A stretch of DNA of 64,000 nt, taken from contig CM065397.1 of NCBI GenBank assembly GCA_033060915.1, forward strand, positions 12,263,001-12,327,000, in the 5' to 3' direction. Numbering within the stretch: the first letter of the stretch is position 1; each line of letters opens with the position of its first letter. Under the pieces are notes generated by a model that saw only the letters and a program-made list of their open reading frames with translations, searched no databases and had not been told where the DNA came from. Position numbers and translations under genes: made by a program. Of the stretch, positions 58,691 through 64,000 are shown piece by piece. Source of the stretch: Euryodendron excelsum. Its lineage: Eukaryota; Streptophyta; Magnoliopsida; Ericales; Pentaphylacaceae.

Positions 58691-58928
58691 CTTCAGTTCA
58701 ACTATCAAACTGCATACAAATTACAAGCTGAAAAGGCACCAAGTCTAAAAACAAATTACGACAACAAAAACTGAAAGAAACTTGCACATAACATTGACCT
58801 GATTGATCTGTATGTATTCTTCAGATACATATTATACAGGAAAGTACAAAGAAAATGACCAAGCACCACACCAACTTGGATGACCTCATGACCATCTACC
58901 ACCTAAGGATTAGTTCATACAAGCTGAG

Positions 58929-61900
58929 CTAAACCGAGTCGTACTGTTTCCTTTCTTCTTGTATAGACTGGAAAATTCGAGCCGCTGACTCAGTCGCAGT
59001 TCTAGCATTGTGAGGCACAACTTTGATCACTCTTGTTGGCTGGTCAGTGTCGTGGATCTGAGGGGCTCCATCTGGAATGTGAACAGCTGGAGAAGTAGGG
59101 AAAAGAGGAAGCGCGTTTCTGCCTTCGGTGGTGTGACCTACCCCAATTCCTTGTGCTCTCTCGTCAGGACTACTTGCTGTACTGCCTTGCAACTCACTTT
59201 CTTTAGATGCTGCATGCAGCTTCACGACATTTGGAATCGCTATGTTCTTCTGGGTTGGCATGTTACACGAGCTTTGGTGTTGCGTGTTGAAGTTAGCTCC
59301 CCCACCCGATAGCTGACCGGATTGACTGCGTGAACCTAGTCCATCAAAGTTATTTGCTTGTTCAACAGCAGAGCCTGAGATAACTGGGTTGATGACCGGC
59401 ATGCCATAGGGAGGGAAATAACCATGACCAACTGGAGAAGCAGGAGGAACCCCAATTCCTTGATAATGATGGTGAGAAGCTGGAAGACCGTATGCAGGAT
59501 TTATGAAGTTACCCATCATAGGATTTGATCCTGGAGGTCCACAACCTCCACAAACTGGGCCCATGTATCCATGTCCAGGATATGGCTTGTATATAAGTCC
59601 TTCAGAAGGGGACATTACAGGAACCAACCATTGATGGCCAGGCGGTTGATGGAAACAAGGATTCAATTTAGTATCAGCAGTTACAGGTACCGACGATGGG
59701 TTGCCTGAAAATGGTCTGTGATTTGAAGGCTGACTAACATTTTGCACAGAAGAAAGAGAAGTCTTTCCAACAGCATTTTCAGCAGAGCATTCCATCGTAT
59801 GATTTGGGTTCTCGGAATAATCTTTACGCTTCACAATATGTGGAGATGGTTTAACAATATACTCCAATGGGAGTTTCTTTGCAGAAGAGCCCTTTAATGG
59901 TTTTCCCAAATACGCACTACCTTCGAGCAAAAGATGTGGTGATCCAGCAATCAATTTCTGGACCTGTTTGAATATCAAGAACTAAAGTCAAAGCCACTTT
60001 CATATAAAATGAATCCAATAACAATGTCATTATGCATCACATTTCAGTTAACCTGGAAGTTAGTTAACATCAAAGACCTCCTTACCTTTATCAATCGATG
60101 CAACTCGAATATTTGAACAGCAAACACTCTTTGTTGACTGAAAAGGATGAGAGGGATCAGATATAAAAGCACAGAAAAAACAATTTCATGAGGCTCAGCT
60201 TTTATAAACAGGTAACCAACACAGGGAATAAATCAAGTATCAATTGGCCATTGATTCACAATCAACAACCAGATAGTGCCATCTTTAAAAAAGAGCATCA
60301 GTGAGAACAAAGACACACCCATAAAGGTATAGTAATTACTAATTAGTAACTTGAGAAATAGTTAAGCAGCACAAGTTTATTAAGCAAAACCCAGAGACAA
60401 TGTCAAGATTAAAGCCCAGTCTTAGGAATAAAAAGCTCTAAAGCAGAAGCCATATACCTACTCCTTTGAGTATCTCCAAAGCCAGGAACATCTTCCTAAT
60501 TCTACAAGGCATATCCCTACACAGAAATTCTTAAAGTGCCTCTTACCAATTAGGGTCATGGTCCAAATAATTCTCAGGAAAACAAGAGATTAAAAGCCGG
60601 TCCATATTCACTACAACTTTACATGGAAGAACATGAAACCTTGAAAACATTCAGACCATATAATCACACAATAAGTGAAATCCGAGACAGATTAACAGCA
60701 TAGACAAAGCTACAGCACTCTATTTATATATGGGGTAAAAAACAACTTACTTCATTGATTGGCCCAGAATGTATACAACACTAAATCATGAGCCACATGC
60801 TAGTAAAAAAAAATTAGTTAAAGAATGGACATAAAAGAATTCGGGCACCCGCTCCAGGAAATCTTTGAATACACCAAAATACTAAATGAAAATAATCTCC
60901 TTCACCACCATCTTCACCAGTTCCACTTGTTGGGTATTCACTGGATAATTCTCTATCCAGATCTAAGAGCTCCAAAATTTCCTCCATAATTTGTCCCCCT
61001 TCTTACTCCAAGCCCACAACTGCCAGAAAAAGTGGACTCCTCCAAATATGGAGGGTTGAAACCGAAGAAATACCAGAATGAAAACTAAAAATTATCCCAA
61101 AGGACAGGCATAAATGGACAATGAATTGAGAATCATCCACCATCAAGCAACTCACCTTGCAGAATACATGTATCAGTTCGAAATGGACATAAGAGGATCC
61201 ACCACCAAAAACATTTGGAGTGCCGCTGAACACAAAAATGTTGGAGGGAACAGCCAGACTCTGCACCTGAGATCTTCCCTCCCTTAAGGTCTTATTTCCA
61301 ACTTTTCAGCTCAAATTGGACAAATTATTCCCAACCACAAGTATTAATACTCGATATTGCCTTCAACAATCAAATTAAACTTTGAATTGTTAGAAGACAA
61401 AGAAGAAATAATCCGAAACATACAAAACAGTTGCAGCTTCTGAATTCTACATTAGATGACTACTTGTACATAGATCACTACTCACTAATCTTCTCTAAGA
61501 ACTTTTTTTTAATAATTTATCTTCTGAAGAAATATACGATACTTTTTAAAACAAAAGAATAGAAATTACCCAAAGTTCCTAATATCCCTTGCAGTCATCT
61601 TCCAATTCTCTGGATGGCCCAGCCCAAAGATGGGGATTAGTACAAATGGATCTTACAGGAAATGAGATTGAATCAGCTAGGACAAGACTACTAAAAACAG
61701 CCCTAAAGCAATTCGTCCTTCCTAAGTACTCAACAACCAAGAGATGAATTGAGCTGCAGAAGATAGCATGAAAGAACTAATGTTTAGAAGAAAATGAAGG
61801 AAAATATTAGCAAAGCTACGCCATTTTATAGAATTTGATGGACAAGATGATAATTATCACAATTCTACGACATTCTTCAAAAGCCTTGTTCCTGTCTGCC

Positions 61901-62987
61901 TCTTCTCTTGTAGGTGGATCATGTCTGCTTCAACACCAAAAATACTCAGTTCTCACTCACTTTATTAATTGTTTAGCACACATACATATGTACACACCAC
62001 ACACATCCACTAACTCTTTTCAATTATCCAGCCAAGAAGCTTCGTGATGTGGTGTATCTGGGTAGAGCGTAAAATCAATAGCGGCCTTTGATGGAGTGGA
62101 GCGGCCTTTGATGGAGTGGAGCAGCCTTTTTAAGTTTGAAAATACCTTTTCGAGTCTTTTTTACAGATGGGTTTTGAGTAAGATCAACCTGGCTATCGAG
62201 TAATTTTGGACTTCACAAAAAATTTTCGTCCTTAAGGTGATGTATAGTTCTTTGTCTTCTAGATATGTGGACATGTGACCTGCTCCCCCTTTCGGATCCT
62301 TTCTACAACTTATCTTTGATTATTAAAACAAAGGATCCAACAAAAAGGCATATAATCGAAACAGCAGAGTCCTATGTGAACACTGAACAGGGAGATATAG
62401 GCCCATAAGGAAGGCCACATCCAACCAAGAAAAGGATAGTAATTTAAATCCACCCAAATAAATGGACAAATGAACAGTGGGAGGCCAAAGCTGAATTCAA
62501 TAATTGCAGTACAATTGAAACAACAGTAAGCATAATCAGAAAACAAAAGAGCTAATTACGGTTTATGGTGCACAATGCTAGCCAACAAATAAATTATTCT
62601 TCACAAAATATCATCGAGGTATGGATTTCAAAGTCAGTGGGTAGAAAGTGTGGAACATAAATTAGATATGAATGCAGTTCACATCCAGCTAGTCTTATCA
62701 CAAGACAGATGACCACACCATTCCCCAGTGCTAGTCCCCGGTAGATAACCACAAAATATATATAGACAGGTACATTAAAACAGCGCATGCTTGCATTCAA
62801 AAGGAATGTAGTACTTAGATCTCAAGGCAAGGACAAAAACAAAAACAAAAAAGAACAACAAAACTCAAGGCTCAATCTCGAGTGTTGCATTTCTCAGTAT
62901 GATGCATTGGCATGTAAAAAAGCCCAATCCAGTTGAAGGCATGTATTTTATATATAAACCAAAAATGCAAAGCTAGCACAGCAGTAG

Positions 62988-63035
<48 letters not shown>

Positions 63036-63993
63036 ATGTTCTCTTTGTTAAAACCTGCATACAATCATTCAACATCACTAATTTGTTTAATTTCTTCAAA
63101 ACATAATATTAAAGACCCCCTAGAAACTTCAAATTACATAAAAAGCATTGCCATCAAAAGTCAAAAGGCTCACACAGCTTCATTGCAACTGTCTACTTGT
63201 ATCACAATTTGCTTTTAACTGCAGAATCTTTTGAATATTTTCCTAACACTGGCAGTGTCATTGGTTTATTATGCCATAATCACTTCCACAAGTCTTTCAT
63301 TTTCAATATTCTACCATGTTACTTATGAATGTGTTGCCATGACAATAAAACTTGCAATCATGTCAAAAGAACAATTATGATGAAAGCTCAAACATGATGT
63401 GCCAAAATGTAACATATTTGGAAAGTTATTAATAAGCAAAGGAACTTACTTGACTATTGCTCTTCTTGCTTTCCAAAAATGTTTCTGACCTATTACTCCT
63501 ACAACATCATCAGGGGATATATCTAAACCTGATATAGAATCCACCATGGAAGTCTCAGAGGCATCATCACCTCTGTCCCCTTTTCCTGTCTGCAATGACC
63601 CACGTGTCTCATCTTCATAATATCCACCGTCATTTGTAGGGTTATTAGGACTTCCCAGCTCTTCTAGACAAGAACCTCTTCTAAGGATGGAAGGATGTCC
63701 ATTCTCTAATTCCCTCACAGGCTCATTTGAGACATCATTCCCACGCATACTGTTGTGTGACTGTGACCTGGCTCTGGACTCATGTTGTAAACTAGCAACA
63801 GTGCTCTGGAACCTGTCAAAATTGTTCGCAAGGTGGTCTCTATGTTCCTGACCTACAGATGCATGAGTTTGCTTCAATGGACCTTCAGTCTTTTCTCTGG
63901 CTGATGAACTTTTGACAACTGATTGCTTCCCAACAGCCATAAATTCTTTGGGGTTCTCCTTTTGGCTTCTGCCTTTTTGTCTCAAATTGGAAC
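58929..63993 (-). CDS. ELF3: EARLY FLOWERING 3 (ELF3), last three exons (5' part beyond window)
   Basis: Three exons join in frame: 63450-63993, 60086-60137 and 58929-59963. The joins give [60 protein letters not shown], the highly conserved central block of ELF3. The last exon has [20 protein letters not shown], a Pro/Gly/Tyr-rich region corresponding to the prion-like domain, [38 protein letters not shown], and ends [22 protein letters not shown]3 is a nuclear scaffold of the evening complex with ELF4 and LUX, repressing growth and flowering genes at night and in warmth. An acceptor ATTACAG fills 63994-64000, so the exon start is at the very edge; the N-terminal exons are outside. The intron 60138-63449 is 3.3 kb and holds microsatellites. 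Confidence 0.95.
62081..62130. repeat. 20-bp tandem repeat in ELF3 intron
   Basis: GCGGCCTTTGATGGAGTGGA occurs twice in tandem, followed by a partial third unit GCAGCCTTT. Confidence 0.9.
62993..63032. repeat. GA microsatellite in ELF3 intron
   Basis: About 19 uninterrupted AG units, expected to be length-variable. Confidence 0.95.
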
Positions 63994-64000
63994 CTGTAAT

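Larger units (their letters stand above)
57279..58928. other. Convergent 3' intergenic region between neprosin and ELF3
   Basis: 57279-57420 is neprosin 3'-UTR with a (GTTT)n run at 57329-57350. The middle is AT-rich. Near the ELF3 side are a hairpin (58344-58382), a GA microsatellite (58513-58548) and a tandem duplication with period 86 bp (58554-58690). About 58690-58928 is probably ELF3 3'-UTR. Confidence 0.5.

Overview
The window is nuclear DNA from a flowering plant, most likely a dicot and possibly a woody one. The genes are AT-rich, have many introns with GT/AG borders, and encode plant families (vacuolar processing enzyme, ELF3, DUF1639, arabinogalactan peptide, neprosin/DUF239, BC10-like GT14). 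They are separated by long AT-rich stretches full of microsatellites and small non-autonomous DNA transposons. Nothing in the sequence fixes the species.

Layout, left to right. (1) 958-2104 minus: first two coding exons of a PHAX RNA-binding-domain protein, running off the left edge, with a leader and probable promoter up to about 3240. (2) 3340-4304: a 965-bp hAT-type element with inverted ends and an 8-bp target duplication, enclosing a decayed lipid-transfer-protein-like gene. (3) 4305-11350: gene-free, with a foldback element, tandem duplications and another hAT MITE. (4) 11351-17108 plus: a complete nine-exon vacuolar processing enzyme (beta-VPE/legumain), 493 aa. (5) 17109-22862: gene-free, with hAT-like, SINE-like and MITE copies. 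(6) 22863-29352 plus: a four-exon DUF1639 gene (307 aa) behind a long leader with an internal triplication, and with a promoter-like block in intron 1. (7) 29353-36473: repeat block, including a roughly 570-bp sequence in three tandem copies, the third split by a 2.5-kb insertion that itself holds a solo LTR. (8) 36474-36677 minus: a 67-aa arabinogalactan peptide. (9) 39082-44022 minus: a two-exon GT14/DUF266 (BC10-like) glycosyltransferase, 387 aa. (10) 44023-48303: gene-free, with a Mutator-type MITE with a perfect 9-bp target duplication. (11) 48304-51470 minus: a four-exon DUF866/CXXC zinc-binding protein, 166 aa. (12) 53711-57278 plus: a seven-exon neprosin-domain protein, 410 aa. (13) 58929-63993 minus: the last three exons of ELF3; the upstream exons lie beyond the right edge.

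The genes do not form one pathway. They are ordinary single-copy plant genes: RNA export, vacuolar proteolysis, wall glycan assembly, zinc binding, secreted peptidase, circadian clock. One possible thematic pair is the arabinogalactan peptide beside the BC10-like glycosyltransferase. The most unusual content is in the repeats: a hAT element that has captured a gene, a nested insertion history that can be read from target duplications, a cluster of hairpins around a perfect 38-bp palindrome, and a possible second promoter inside the DUF1639 gene. Exon joins below were made by hand from GT/AG borders, phase and family resemblance recalled from memory; no alignment was run.
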